Below, one piece after another: positions 31,371 to 42,480 of a stretch of 64,000 nucleotides of DNA. The notes below the pieces were generated by a model that searched no databases, was not told the DNA's origin, and was given only the letters and a program-made list of their open reading frames with translations. The first letter of the stretch is position 1. Every line of letters starts with the position of its first letter. Both the position numbers and the translations under genes were made by a program. The stretch is from Meconema thalassinum (taxonomy: Eukaryota > Arthropoda > Insecta > Orthoptera > Tettigoniidae), in contig OX336388.2 in the NCBI GenBank assembly GCA_946902985.2, forward strand, positions 127,908,346 through 127,972,345, written 5' to 3'.

Positions 31371-31371
31371 C

Positions 31372-31590
31372 TTTACTTTTTTTCTGCATAGCGCTATTGC
31401 TTGAAAAAGAGCTGAAATTGCAAATTTGTGATGGGTATCGTGATCTTTTTTTTTTCTGTTAGGCGATTGCTTGAAAATTAGCAGAAATGGCAAATTTGTC
31501 ACGGGTATCGCGATCTTTACTTTTTCTGCATAGGCGAAAATTTTCCATTTCACCTCATTTTCCAACAATTGCGATACACAGCAAAACATC
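31372..31590 (-). repeat. 73-bp repeat, about three inverted copies
   Basis: GCTTGAAAAAGAGCTG and GATGGGTATCGTGATC are reverse complements of the 73-bp unit at 26760-28120. Confidence 0.8.
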
Positions 31591-32039
31591 CATGGGATGT
31601 TGATCCTTCAACTACCAGAAGCACTCTAATAAGCATATGAAGAAATACAACACTTACCCCATTTGACACCGGAGTCCAACAGCAACTTCATTAGGTGTAA
31701 TTTACATGCACAGACCCTGCCTTCTTACATACACACTACCAACCATCAAAAATACCACAATCACTATAAATATACCATCCACATCATACCATAACTAAAT
31801 CTTATTTTAATTTATTTTCGCAACGCATAAGTATCGCAACCGAGCATTTCAAAATCTCCCCGACGACTAAAATCCAAAATGGCGCTGACCAATCACAACG
31901 CACATCAGCTGGTCAATCACAATTCAAGGCAATGAATGTCTCCTGACCAATCAGGTCAAGTATCATCGGCAACAAATGAGCGTCAACACAAATACGTCAT
32001 AGGTGACATCATGGAGGTCACTGTTGTTGTTGTTGTTTG
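31591..32039. other. Unassigned sequence between satellite and intact LINE
   Basis: No ORF or array. Contains several CCAATCA phrases and TACGTCATAGGTGACATCATGG just outside the LINE tail. Confidence 0.35.
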
Positions 32040-35000
32040 AGTCTTCAGTCTTTTGACTGGTTTGATGCAGCTCTCCATGCCTCCCTGTCCTGAGCTAATC
32101 GTTTCATCTCTACATAGCTCCGACACCCTACATCGGAGGCAATCTGTTTAACATATTCTAACCTTGGTCTACCCCTACAGTTTTTGTCCTCGACCCTTCC
32201 TTCCATAACTAAGCTTGCTATTCCTGGGTGTCTTAGTATGTGTCCTACCAACCTATCTCTTCTCTTCATTAGCAGTCGCCAGAAACATCTCTCCTCTCCC
32301 ACTCGTCTTAATACCTCTTTGTTTGTAACCCTATCTACCCATCTGATCTTCATCATTCTCCTGTAACACCACATTTCAAATGCTTCAATTCTCCTCTTTT
32401 CTGCTGCACCAATAGTCCAAGTTTCACTTCCATAGAGCGCCACGCTCCAGACAAAGGCTTTCAAAAATGACTTCCTAATACCTAAATCTATATTCGATGT
32501 CAGCAGATTCCTTTTTTGTAGAAATGCTTTCTTTGCCTGAGCCAACCTACTTTTAATATCCTCTTTGCTTCGTCCATCACTGGTTATTCTGCTTCCTAAG
32601 TAACAGAAGTCTCCTACTTCCTTCAGCTTTTCACCAGCCAATTTGATCTCCATAGAGGTTTCTGATTTATTTCGGCTGCATTCCAGTATTTTTGTTTTAC
32701 ATTTATTAATTTTCATCATGAATTCTTTCTGTAAGACGGAGTCCATACCATTCAAAAACTCATTCAAATCCTCAGGCTTGTCGGCCAAGATGACTATGTC
32801 ATCAGCAAATCTCAGAGTTGAAATTATTTCTCCTTGAATCTTCACCCCCACTTTAATTTTTTCCCTAATTTCCTTCATTGCTTGTTCAATGTAAAGATTG
32901 AAAAGTATGGGTGATAAGTTGCAGCCTTGCCTTACACCTTTCTGAATACCAGCTTCTCTCTCATGTCCTTCAACTCTAATAACTGCTGTCTGGTTTCTGT
33001 ACAGATTGTATATCACCCTCCTATCCCTGTACTTTATTCCAATTGATTTCAAAATGTCAAACAATTTAGTCCAATCAACGTTATCAAAAGCCTTTTCTAA
33101 GTCTACAAAAGCCATGAAAGTTCTCTTATCTTTCCTTATTCTACCTTCCAAAATCAGCCTAAGACTTAGTACAGCTTCCCTTGTTCCTACATTTCTCCTG
33201 AAACCAAACTGGTCTTCACCCAACTCCGTTTCTATCTGGCTTTCAATCCTCTTGTAAATTATTCTAGACAGGATCTTTGAAGCATGAGTAATCAAGCTGA
33301 TTGTACGGTAATCTTCACACCTGTCAGCTCCCACTTTCTTTGGTATAGGGATGATTACATTCTTCTTGAAATCAGGGGGTACCTCACCTGTCTCATAAAT
33401 CCTACACACCAAGTGAAATAACCTGATCAGACCTTCATCTCCTATGCAGCGTAGCAACTCAATCGGTATATCATCTATGCCTGGTGCTTTGTTCCTGCTT
33501 AAGTCTTCCAAAGCTCTATCAAATTCTGATCTCAATATTAAATCTCCTTTCGCATCCTCATCAATTTCCTCCTCCCTTTCCATTACATGATTCTCAATCT
33601 CCTTTCCCTTATACAAACTCTCTATGTAAGCTTTCCATCTCTCAACCTTTTCATCCCTATCTGTTAGAGGCTTTCCATTTGTGTCCTTAATATTACAGCA
33701 CTTAGTCTTCTTTTCCCCAAAAGTATTCTTAATCCTTCGATAAGCTGTGTCTACTTTTCCTAATTTCAGACAATTTTCTATACCTGCACATTTCTCTTTC
33801 AACCATTCTTCTTTCGCTTCCTTGCACTTCTTGTTAACCTCATTTCTCAGACGTCTGTATTCTGCTTTCCCCTTTTCATCTCTTAGATTCTTGTGTTTCC
33901 GCCTTTCATCCATCAATTCTAGTATATCCTGAGTGATCCACGGTTTTCTACCTATTCTTTCTTTCCTACCAATGTTTTCTTCTGCGGATTTTGTTATGTC
34001 ATTCTTCAAAAGTGCCCATTCGTCTGCAATTGAAGTTTGTTTAGGGTTTTTCATTAGTCCTTCCTTTATACTCTTCTTGAATCTTTCGTTTACATCCTTC
34101 TCTTTCAGTCTGTCTATTGCCCACCTTTTTGGCTTTTGACTTTTCTTCAGTTTCTTCAACTTTAATCTGCATTTCATTACAACCAGATTGTGATCAGAGT
34201 TTATGTCAGCACCAGGATATGTTTTACAATCCAAAATCTGGTTTCGAAACCTCTGCTTGACCATAATGAAGTCGATTTGGTAACGCCCTGTATCTCCTGG
34301 TCTCATCCATGTGTATATTCTTCTATTGTGGTTATTGAATAAGGTGTTAGCTATGACCAATTCATGCTCGGTGCAGAATTCTACCAGCCTGCTTCCTCGA
34401 TCATTCCTTTCACCTAATCCGAAATCTCCTACTATCTTCCCTTCTCTCCCTTTTCCTACCACAGCATTCCAATCTCCCATTACTATAACATTTTCATCAC
34501 CCTTGATATACCTCAGAATTTCGTCTATTTCTTCGTAGACCTTTTCAACATCCTCATCATCAGCTTGACTGGTAGGCATATAGACTTGTACCACTGTAGT
34601 GCAGGTAGGTTTTGTATTGATTTTTGCTACAATAATCCGTTCACTATATTGCTCATAATATTCCACCCGCTGTCCAAGTTTCCTACTCAATATGAGGCCA
34701 ACCCCTGCTTGGCCATTGTTTGATTTAGTGCTAATGACCCTATAGTCTCCTGACCAAAAGTCCTGTTCTTGCTGCCAGCGCATTTCACTAATCCCAACCA
34801 AATCCAACCTCAACCTATCCATTTCCCTTTCTAAGTTTTCTAACCTTCCACTTCCTAGCAGACTTCTAACATTCCACGCTCCGATCCGTAGAATGTCAGA
34901 TTTCCTCTTTGTCACTTCTGTGATGTTAACCCCCTCTCGAGTAGTCCCCACCCGGAGATCCGAACGGGGGACTAGTTTACCTCCGGATTGAAATTTTACA

Positions 35001-35110
35001 AGGGAGGAGGCCATCATCACATGTAATTATGCATAGAGAGGTGCATATCCTCGGGAATAGCATACGGCTGTAGTTTCCCGTTGCTTTCAGCCGTGCAGCA
35101 GGACGCAGTG
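32031..35110 (-). mobile_element. Apparently intact RTE/I-like LINE
   Basis: One uninterrupted minus-strand frame (32045-35020) with a short 5' leader and a 3' tail of CAACAACAACAACAAC (seen as TTGTTGTTGTTG at 32021-32038) instead of poly(A), as in RTE-like LINEs. A 5'-truncated relative with over 90% identity lies at 53002-53975. Exact 5' end and target duplication not determined. Confidence 0.8.
32045..35020 (-). CDS. LINE polyprotein: EEP endonuclease and reverse transcriptase, 991 aa
   Basis: Residues about 43-290 are an endonuclease/exonuclease/phosphatase fold: LRIGAWNVRSLL, the glutamate in GISEMRW, VIVMGDWNAVVG (about 178-189) and INSDHNLVV (273-281). The RT core spans about 550-780: VIIPIPKKVGADRCEDYR, AFVDLEKAFDNVDW (about 637-650), GVRQGCNLSPILFNL (695-709) and LRFADDIVILA (736-746) with the catalytic FADD. 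The C-terminus holds MKRRDRLVGHILRHPG and a GRPR motif. The protein would nick genomic DNA and prime reverse transcription there. All catalytic residues are present and there is no stop, so this copy may be competent. It lies in the SH2B intron in the sense orientation. Confidence 0.87.
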   Translation of the reverse strand: MMMASSLVKFQSGGKLVPRSDLRVGTTREGVNITEVTKRKSDILRIGAWNVRSLLGSGRLENLEREMDRLRLDLVGISEMRWQQEQDFWSGDYRVISTKSNNGQAGVGLILSRKLGQRVEYYEQYSERIIVAKINTKPTCTTVVQVYMPTSQADDEDVEKVYEEIDEILRYIKGDENVIVMGDWNAVVGKGREGKIVGDFGLGERNDRGSRLVEFCTEHELVIANTLFNNHNRRIYTWMRPGDTGRYQIDFIMVKQRFRNQILDCKTYPGADINSDHNLVVMKCRLKLKKLKKSQKPKRWAIDRLKEKDVNERFKKSIKEGLMKNPKQTSIADEWALLKNDITKSAEENIGRKERIGRKPWITQDILELMDERRKHKNLRDEKGKAEYRRLRNEVNKKCKEAKEEWLKEKCAGIENCLKLGKVDTAYRRIKNTFGEKKTKCCNIKDTNGKPLTDRDEKVERWKAYIESLYKGKEIENHVMEREEEIDEDAKGDLILRSEFDRALEDLSRNKAPGIDDIPIELLRCIGDEGLIRLFHLVCRIYETGEVPPDFKKNVIIPIPKKVGADRCEDYRTISLITHASKILSRIIYKRIESQIETELGEDQFGFRRNVGTREAVLSLRLILEGRIRKDKRTFMAFVDLEKAFDNVDWTKLFDILKSIGIKYRDRRVIYNLYRNQTAVIRVEGHEREAGIQKGVRQGCNLSPILFNLYIEQAMKEIREKIKVGVKIQGEIISTLRFADDIVILADKPEDLNEFLNGMDSVLQKEFMMKINKCKTKILECSRNKSETSMEIKLAGEKLKEVGDFCYLGSRITSDGRSKEDIKSRLAQAKKAFLQKRNLLTSNIDLGIRKSFLKAFVWSVALYGSETWTIGAAEKRRIEAFEMWCYRRMMKIRWVDRVTNKEVLRRVGEERCFWRLLMKRRDRLVGHILRHPGIASLVMEGRVEDKNCRGRPRLEYVKQIASDVGCRSYVEMKRLAQDREAWRAASNQSKD

Positions 35111-35680
35111 TAGCCATTATTGGCTTATATTATCAATATCTTAACCGTCTATAAGACTAGTAAAGAATTGATTTATTCTGAAAGGCTGCTACTCCCTTTC
35201 AGAATAAGTAAAGAGCAATTCTACTAACAAAAATACTAACCTTCTACCGTACTAACAATTAAATACAAAAACTCTACTAACAAAAAACATAAGTTCCACC
35301 AACAACAAATACTACCACTAAAACATTCTGTCATCAGGCACACTCACATGCACCCTCACACAACACAGTCTACTGAAACAATGAACTATAACTAATAAAC
35401 AATGCAAGTGCTACCAGACACACTCACACACCACAGCATAATAGAACAATGACATATATCTAATAGACAAACTAACTACCTACTTACAACTAAAACTAAC
35501 TACATACTTACTGTACTTTTATTTGAATTGACAATATTTACAAAATGCAATTTAGATAGAAAATACTTACAAAATGTAAAATATGAAATGCGTTTTCTTT
35601 CTGGATTGTCTCTGGCCCTCACATTCCTATACTAAAGTTTGATTGGCCCTCGGGTAACAAAAGGTCACTAACATCCCACT
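35111..35680. other. AT-rich sequence without gene
   Basis: Simple-sequence-like run of CTACTAACAAAAA, ACACTCACAC phrases; no recognised motif. Confidence 0.4.
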
Positions 35681-36330
35681 AAACCCCGGGACTCGCGATA
35701 TATACTACAACCAAAGATGCTCGGTGAAAACTGTCATCCGCTTGATGGGTGAGGTGAGGAGTGGAGACGAGAGGGGTAACGGTCTCCATGGCAACAGTGA
35801 GCAATGTTGCAATGTATGCCGACACAGCAGTAAGCACATGGTTTGACTCAGTGTGTCTTCACTCGTCACGGTCATTAGAGCGCCAGGCAGGGGGGCTAAC
35901 TTACCCAGTATTTGTGTCTTCCTGCAAGCCTCTTGGAATGTTATGAGTCATGATCTGCCTCAGTGGCAACGCAGCATTTCCCCACGTGCTAGCTTTGACA
36001 GCTGTCAGCGAGCTTTATTGGTAATTCAGAGTATACAGTTATTTTGGCCAATTTTATTACTTACAATTTTTTAAACACATGTTCTCCTGTTCTGTAGTGC
36101 CACCAATTAATCTACGGCCTTCGCAATATGTACTAACCACAATATTGGTGAGGTGTACGATACCAACTGACAAGATCAATGGCGGAATTTGCTAGAGAAA
36201 TGTAAAAATAATTCATATTACATTTCTTTCAGATAATGAGATGATAAAATAACTTAATTGTCTCTTTCCTCCCAATCTATTTCGACACTCTTGTGTTGGC
36301 TGACTGAAGAGCAATTCTGTTGACTTTGAA
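35681..36330. repeat. Outlying diverged copies of the satellite-element sequences
   Basis: CCGGGACTCGCGATATATAC (35686) is the reverse complement of TATAGATCGCGAGTCCCGG near 26480. The stretch 36122-36190 (ACTAACCAC, ATTGGTGAGGTGT, ACCAACTGAC) is a diverged 296-bp monomer end. The satellite-bearing material therefore reaches to within about 200 bp of the SH2B exon at 36497. Confidence 0.5.
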
Positions 36331-36496
36331 GTCTGGCAAGTTAGTTAGGCCTATTTATTTGTCCCACACAGTGGCACAGGGATGAGTAGTGCTCACACCT
36401 TTATGATGTCCCAGCTGGTCCCCAATAATTTGGTGCTTTTGCCTACCTAGCTTACCAATTGTGGTATTATTAAGAAATAGAATAGTAGTTCCTTAC

Positions 36497-36598
36497 CTTG
36501 AGCACAAAGGTGTTTTCATGATCTGGCATTTCTAGAGCGGTGGTCTCCCTTGCTTCAGTGATTAAGAAGCAAAAGACTCCACTCTTGGGCTTAACTGC
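36497..36598 (-). CDS. SH2B/Lnk adaptor, coding exon 2 (middle of PH domain)
   Basis: A 102-nt exon, 34 codons, phase 0 at both ends. The acceptor is gattacag/GCA and the donor CAAG/gtaagg. It encodes AVKPKSGVFCFLITEAR and ends in NTFVLK, the middle strands of the PH domain. It follows exon 1 across an 88-bp intron (36599-36686) and is separated from exon 3 by a 28,586-bp intron (7911-36496) that contains an entire LTR retrotransposon, satellite arrays, an intact LINE, mariner and PLE debris. No competing exon was found between, and the protein reads straight through into the exon-3 PH residues. Confidence 0.85.
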
Positions 36599-36686
36599 CT
36601 GTAATCAACATTCACATAAATTAGACTACACCACGTTAGGCCTATACCATTGCTTCCAACACACTATATAAGCTACCTTAGCTCAC

Positions 36687-37349
36687 CTTTGGTGGCGAAT
36701 AGAACTCCAGCATGTAGCCACCTACTGTTTTCACCAATGCTAACCGACACTTTTCCCACTTCTGAGTACCATCAATATTTTCACCCATTAGATAATTCAC
36801 TATGCCTTCTTTCCGACATTCTACAACAATTTTTGCTAACTTAGTTTTGGAATGCTTGTCATGTTTAGAATGCTTATCATGATGGGAGAGTTCTACTTCA
36901 TCAGAATGTTGTTTATGGAAGAAACTTTTACCCTTCTTCAAACCCTTAAATGACAGTCTTCGAAAAAAAGGCTTATGTTGAGTTTTCGGCGATGGCGAGT
37001 CAGCTTCATGTTCGGAATAATCACTAAATTCTTCATGACTATTTGCCCTAAGAGCACTACCACCAGCAGATGCTGAAGTAACCACATTGTTTCCATTAAC
37101 TATTTTTTCCTTGTGGTGATTTGTCAGGCTTTTCTTCGCAAGTTCCTCTTGAAAATGATCTACAAAACAGTCAACAAATTTTCGAACAAAATCATGAGGG
37201 GACACTGTCGAACGAGCATTCTCAGGTAAATTGGCAGTAACATAGCTACAAAATGCTTTAGCAAAATCACTGGCTGCGATTTTGGCATGTCTGTCACAAA
37301 ATTCTATCCAATTCAACCGTTCTTGATTTTCTGGATGCACTCCTGCCAT
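36687..37349 (-). CDS. SH2B/Lnk adaptor, first coding exon (dimerisation region and start of PH domain)
   Basis: A 663-nt minus-strand exon, 221 codons from ATG to PPK, ending at donor AAAG/gtgagc. The start is the first ATG of the open frame and has a good context (A at -3, G at +4). Residues about 13-60 (WIEFCDRHAKIAASDFAKAF) match the N-terminal dimerisation region of SH2B proteins, a phenylalanine-zipper helix bundle. Residues about 115-165 are basic and His/Lys-rich, low complexity. From about residue 180 (VNYLMGENIDGTQKWEKCRL) the PH domain begins. SH2B/Lnk adaptors connect insulin-receptor and JAK-type kinases to downstream signalling; that function is inferred from family. The gene is partial in the window: 5' UTR boundaries are not resolved and the SH2 domain lies off the left edge. 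Confidence 0.9.
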
Positions 37350-38200
37350 ATTTCGCTTCAGTATTTACATTTGAAACAACAACAGCATGTCCATACTGAC
37401 ACTAAGGCGATCCATTTCGTTTGTAAACATTGCCACTCGGTGGAACAACACCTTCACAAACGCAGCCGCCATAATGACATTTTGGACGCAATTAGTCAAA
37501 ATTACTACTCATTCAATCACGGAGAAGGTAACGAAAAGTGATAAAAAAATGATTTTTAAAACATAAGTTATAGATTTAATCATCGTACTGATTTGTTCAT
37601 TCGAAATGCACGAAATGGTACATATATTAAACATTTTCACTTGAGACAAAAAGTGGTAATTGCTCAAAATGTGCATCAGTGGGCGGGGCTTGTTGGCGCA
37701 TTACAGCCAACCTTGGATATTGACATTAACTGTGCCAGTGTGACCAACTGAGCGGTAGTGTGGAAATTCCCTAATAGGGTAGTCCGTGTTCCCAGATTTC
37801 CCTACTGAGAGAATATCGTGTATTGCCGTTATATGACATTCAGTGAAACGACTCTTCATAAGCACGGTAGCGTCAAAATCCATACGGCTGCCATTATTGA
37901 CCCAAGCGTTTTGATTCATTCCAATGATGCTTGAAGGATGGCTGATCGCTGACGAATAGTTCTATCAGTTCTTATTCCAGTCTATTTTACGAGAAACTGA
38001 AACACACATTTTTCGCTTTTATGATTATTTTCTGTGGCGTACCGTTTAAGACAAATTTTATAAACGTTACCGTAAAGACGTTCATTTCGGCCGGCCGGCC
38101 GGTGCCGCTGCTAAGCAACGCAGGGAAGGTGGAGTGGGGGGAATGAGAGCGCTCCGACGGCGCAGCGGCAGGGATGTCGCTCGGCAACGCGTGGACGGAC
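37350..38200 (-). promoter_or_regulatory. Putative 5' UTR and CpG-rich promoter region of the SH2B gene
   Basis: The sequence upstream of the SH2B start has no recognised repeat. Between about 38085 and 38200 it becomes unusually CpG-rich (repeated CCGG blocks, CGCAGCGGC, CGCGTGG) in an otherwise AT-rich region, which is how an unmethylated promoter or first exon can look. No TATA box or initiator was assigned. A 5' non-coding exon ending near 37700-37900 is possible but I could not prove splice sites. Confidence 0.3.
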
Positions 38201-38357
38201 AGTCCATTCTTAGTTTATTTACATACGAGCGTAGCACAAAAAATTCTTAATTATTAAAATTAAAAGGAAATATTCCTTTCTCTTTATACTTACAATATAA
38301 GTAGCTAAGAAAGAGAGTTTTAGAACGAAAAGTTACTGTATTAACAAATTAATTATT

Positions 38358-38393
<36 letters not shown>

Positions 38394-38481
38394 CAAGCGA
38401 ATTGACCACTTAGGATCACGCAACAACTTTATTTCTTTTTCTTATTCTTTGCCTGGAGTTTCCTCTGTCTCCAATATTCCT

Positions 38482-39972
38482 TCATGCGTTCACTGGCATT
38501 TTTCTTTGGTCTTCTGTCCAAGTTCGTCCACTTCTCTTAGGTCTTCCTTCATCTTGAAACCCTTCCAGATTGTTCACTTTGCTCTTAAATACATTTCTTT
38601 CTAGCATTTGAGATTCTGTGATGTTTAACTTTTCTAAATCTTTCCTAACTTCCTTAATCCATGTTGTGGTGGTCTTTTTCTTCCAGAGATAGTCGAATAT
38701 TTGTTTAGTTAATCTATGGTCGTTCATTCTATAGAGATGTCCGAGGAATGTCAGCCTTCTCTTCCGCATAGACGCGGAGATTCTTTCCACGTTCTGGTAG
38801 ACTTCTCCGTTGCTTCTCAGTCTCCATCCATCTTCAGTCTGAACTGCACCCATGATTTTTCTAAGAATTCTCCTTTCCATGACTTCTAGCTTTTCGAGGC
38901 TATAGTTCATCGAGAGACATTCACTGGCAAAGAGGCACTCTGTTTTTACGACAGTGTTATAATGCCTTATTTTGGCATTCCAGGAGATGCACTTTTTGTT
39001 GTAGGTATGTTTTGTTAATCCATACGCTCTTTCCATTTTTATAATTCGATCTCCAACAGCTGCTTTTTCTAACCCATTCTCCTGTATAGTCTGCCCTAGG
39101 TACTTGAACTTTTTTACCCTTTCAATCCGTCCTATCTCCGTGTCAAGGAACTTTGGTCCATGTTTGTCATTTGTCATAAATTTTGTATTTTCAACTGATA
39201 TCCTTAGTCCTGTTTGGCTAGCGATCTTTTCCAAGAGGTTGATTTGTATGACTGCTTCTTCCGTGGTTTCCGATAGTACTGCAAAATCATCTGCAAACGC
39301 CAGGCAGTTGACTTTAATTCCTACCGACTTCCTCCCGAGGCAGATTGGGTTTATTCCTCGACTCTCCAATTCCGAGTTCCAAATTCTCACAACCTTCTCT
39401 AGGACACAGTTGAAAAGGATTGGTGATAGGCCATCCCCTTGCCTGACTCCTGTCTTAATTTCGAACGGCCGAGAAAGCTCTCCCATGAACTTCACCCTGG
39501 AAGTTGTGTTTGTTAGGGTCTCTTTGACTATATTTGCTAGTTTGGTATTGATTCCAAATTCCCTTAGGATCCTGTCTAAGGTCTCTCTGTCCACTGAATC
39601 AAATGCCTTTTTAAAGTCTATGAAGGATACCACAATTTTCTTATTACTCAGCAGTCTGTGACGGATTATTGATTTCAAGTTGAAGATCTGCTCAACACAG
39701 GAGCGTCCTTTCCTAAACCCTCCTTGGTACTCGCCTAGTTGTTTGTCCAGCGTATCTTCTATTCTGTTTAGAAGAATCTTGGAGAGAATTTTATAAGCAA
39801 TTGAAAGGAGGGACACACCTCTGTAGTTGTTCACGTCTTGCTTATCCCCTTTCTTGTGGAGCGGATGGATCAGCGCTGTTTTCCATTCTTCTGGAATTTT
39901 CTCGGTTTCCCAGACTGCACCAAGGATTCTGTGAAGGTCGTCTAGAATTTCTGGCTCAGCCCATTTAATCAT
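38482..39972 (-). pseudogene. Reverse transcriptase part of the broken LINE
   Basis: Reads HPLHKKGDKQDVNNYRGVSL, VSFIDFKKAFDSVD (first catalytic D), GVRQGDGLSPILFN and LAFADDFAVLSE (FADD), then the KYLGQTI and RRLTFLGHLYRMNDHRLTKQ C-terminal segments. The RT core is undamaged but the frame is disconnected from the endonuclease upstream and from its last about 30 residues. Confidence 0.82.
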
Positions 39973-40600
39973 TTCTGCTGTTATCGAATCTTCTCCACTT
40001 GCTTTGTTGTTCTTTAGGTTCTTGATGACATCCCTGATCTCTTCTCTTGTTGGTGGTGCATTCTGGTGAGTCTGCTATTTCTAATCTAGAAGTGGGGGTT
40101 GGACAGTTCAAAAGATCTTGAAAGTATCCAGCTAGTATTTCGCAGTTTTCATGGTTGTTCAGTCCAATTTTTCCCTGCTCATTTCTAAAACTCATACTTG
40201 GGGCTTGGTAACCCTTAAGTTTGTTTTTGAATGTCTGGTAAAAGTCTCTGGAGTTGTGTTTAACGAAGTTGCTCTGAAGATTTTCTAACTGTGCTGCTTC
40301 AAAAGATCGCTTGGTCCTACGGAAAATTCTGGATGTTTCTTTCCTCTGTTGTCTGAATTGTTTCAAGTGTTCCCTTTTTCCAGAAGATTTCCATCTTCTC
40401 CATTCCTCAGACCTCTTACTGAGAGCTACATCGCAGTGTTCGTTCCACCAGATTTCTCTTTTCTTCTTTGCCAACCCCAGTGTCTTCTTTGCGGCGTCAT
40501 TGATTCCTGTACAGAGTTGTTGCCAACTTTCCTTTTTGGTGCTGCGGATTTCTTCCCTAAAGGTCTTAACAATGTCGTGGGAAATATTCAATTTGCTCAT
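39965..40600 (-). pseudogene. Middle region of the broken LINE
   Basis: A basic, Lys/Arg-rich linker between endonuclease and RT (KKKREIWWNEHCDVALSKRS). The last about 27 codons are out of frame: after ADSPECTTNK the sequence continues in the RT frame. Confidence 0.7.
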
Positions 40601-40633
40601 GTTATATTTGGTTATTCTAGGTGGGTCTCTCTT

Positions 40634-41584
40634 TTATCGTAGCGGAAGGAAGCGGATTTTGGCTTTGGAAAGGTAGTGGTCTGAATCGAAGTCACCGTTT
40701 CTAATCACCTTGACATTCATTACCTCTTTTGCGTTTTTCCTTGATATTGCTACATGGTCCAGTTGGAATTCCCCTAAATTTGGATTTGGGGATACCCAGG
40801 TTTTCGCTTTTCTTGGGAGTTTCCTGAAATTTGTTGACATTATTCTAAACTGGAATGCTCTGCAGAGTCTTATGAGCCTTTCCCCATTTCTGTTTGTCCT
40901 CCTATGCGCTGGGTAATCTCCCACGATGTCCCTGTATTTTCTCTCTTTTCCTATTTGTGCATTAAAATCTCCCAGGAGAATTTTTATGTTTTTCTCGGGT
41001 ATCTGCAAGATTTCAGTGTCTAAGAGATCCCAGAAATCGTCCACCTTCTGTGGATTCTTTTTGTTGTCTTCATTAATGGGAGCATGGCAGTTGATAAGCG
41101 TGTACTTCTTGTTTTTACACTTGAATGTAAGTAGCGATAGCCTTTCTGATTTCGATGTGAATTCTGTGACACTAGTCACTATCTTTTTGTTTACGTAAAA
41201 GGCAGTCCCTAGTAGAGGCATGTTTCCCATTATTTTTATTGCTGGCTTTCCTTTAAATACTCTGTAGTGTTCAGTGTCCGCAACATTCTTGTCTAAGAAT
41301 CTGGTCTCTTGCACAGCTAGGATCTGGATTTGATTCTTGTCTAAAAGCTTTTCAAGTTCTTTTTGCTTTCCTACTTTGAGGAGCGAGTTAACATTTATGG
41401 TCCCAATGAAGTACTTATGTTTAAATCTCAGCTTGGAAGGTATTTCAAGACGCTCCGACTCGTCTTTGTTGCAGTTGTTGGGACTCCCCAGAACCCTAGG
41501 TCCCGATGCATTGCATAACGCAATGGTGGATTTCTCTTTCGAACTACCACCTGGGGTAGTGCTTTCTTTCAGTGGACTTTCCAT
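40634..41584 (-). pseudogene. EEP endonuclease part of the broken LINE
   Basis: Reads FIGTINVNSLLKVGKQKELE, the glutamate in VQETRF, KILLGDFNAQIG and the SDHY motif near its end. All catalytic positions are present; a stop near 40634 cuts it from the middle region, which lies in the same frame. Confidence 0.78.
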
Positions 41585-41640
41585 TCTGCAAATAAAGTTG
41601 TGATTTGTTAGGGGAGGAATTATCTTCCAAAGTATTATTA

Positions 41641-42344
41641 TTTATTAGGTTTTAAGATGCTATCCTTCTATATAAAAGTGTCAAATTTTACTTATCATTA
41701 AAAAAGGGGCTTAGTTGCGCCTACAGAATATGTTTACTTCACCAGTTGCACCGGCTTTGAGAAGCCCCCCTCCGCGGCGCGCCGCTCCTCGATTTGCATG
41801 CGCATGTTTGACAACTTCTCACACCCGTAATGTTTGGTTTACGAAAGTGTTGATTACATATTTTTGTGCGTTTTGATGTGCTTTACAACATTTATTTCAG
41901 TACATTTTTCAATCCCATGACTGTAAAAGGTGAAAATTCGACATTGAACATCAAGATGGCTTTTAACGCTACCCTATGAGAGTTTGTTTAAGTTATTTAT
42001 AATAACTATTTCGATTGTTATCTAGGTTAAGTAGTGTCAAAATGATAGCCTGCATTCTGGTAAGTTATCCTGACCAAACCACATGTCCCTATCACCCTTA
42101 GGTACCGAGTTATGACGTTCAATGCGATGCTGGATACTAAATCCAACATGCTGGCAATTTTTCCAAGATGGCGGCATGTTCCCAAAGAGGGATTTTTTGG
42201 GATTTTTGTATTTTGATCCAGGCTATTCAAGGAACCTCTCCACCAATTTTTAGCTTGATAAACTAATTTTCCTCACTTTGACCATATTCTGTCTAATATT
42301 CTTGCACTAATCAGGAAAAAACTTGTAGTTTAACGTGACCGTTA
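41641..42344. other. Unassigned sequence
   Basis: No ORF with motifs. A GC-rich patch (CCGCGGCGCGCCGC near 41772) and then AT-rich DNA. Confidence 0.35.
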
Positions 42345-42480
42345 GTCTCATGATCATAAGCCACGGGACCTCCTTTTTACATGGAATCCGAACTTCAGGA
42401 CATGGCATTTCACTTCGAAAATATCACATGCATTGACCGGGAATTAAACCCGGTCCACCTTGAAGTGAGATGCAAAGAGC
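42345..42480 (-). mobile_element. SINE family S5, 5'-shortened copy
   Basis: Minus strand contains the degraded B box CCGGGTTTAATTCCCGG and the body matching 6425-6592. Confidence 0.6.

Larger units (their letters stand above)
38359..41640 (-). mobile_element. LINE with EEP endonuclease and RT, near full-length but broken
   Basis: Begins (3' end) with a 35-nt poly(T) at 38359-38393, i.e. a poly(A) tail on the minus strand. Three consecutive minus-strand frames cover endonuclease (40634-41584), a middle region (39965-40600) and RT (38482-39972). Breaks: a stop near 40632, a frameshift near 40050 and another near 38540, beyond which MKEYWRQRKLQAKNKKK is readable. A 5'-truncated sibling is at 8260-8715. 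It sits immediately upstream of the CpG-rich SH2B 5' region. Confidence 0.85.
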
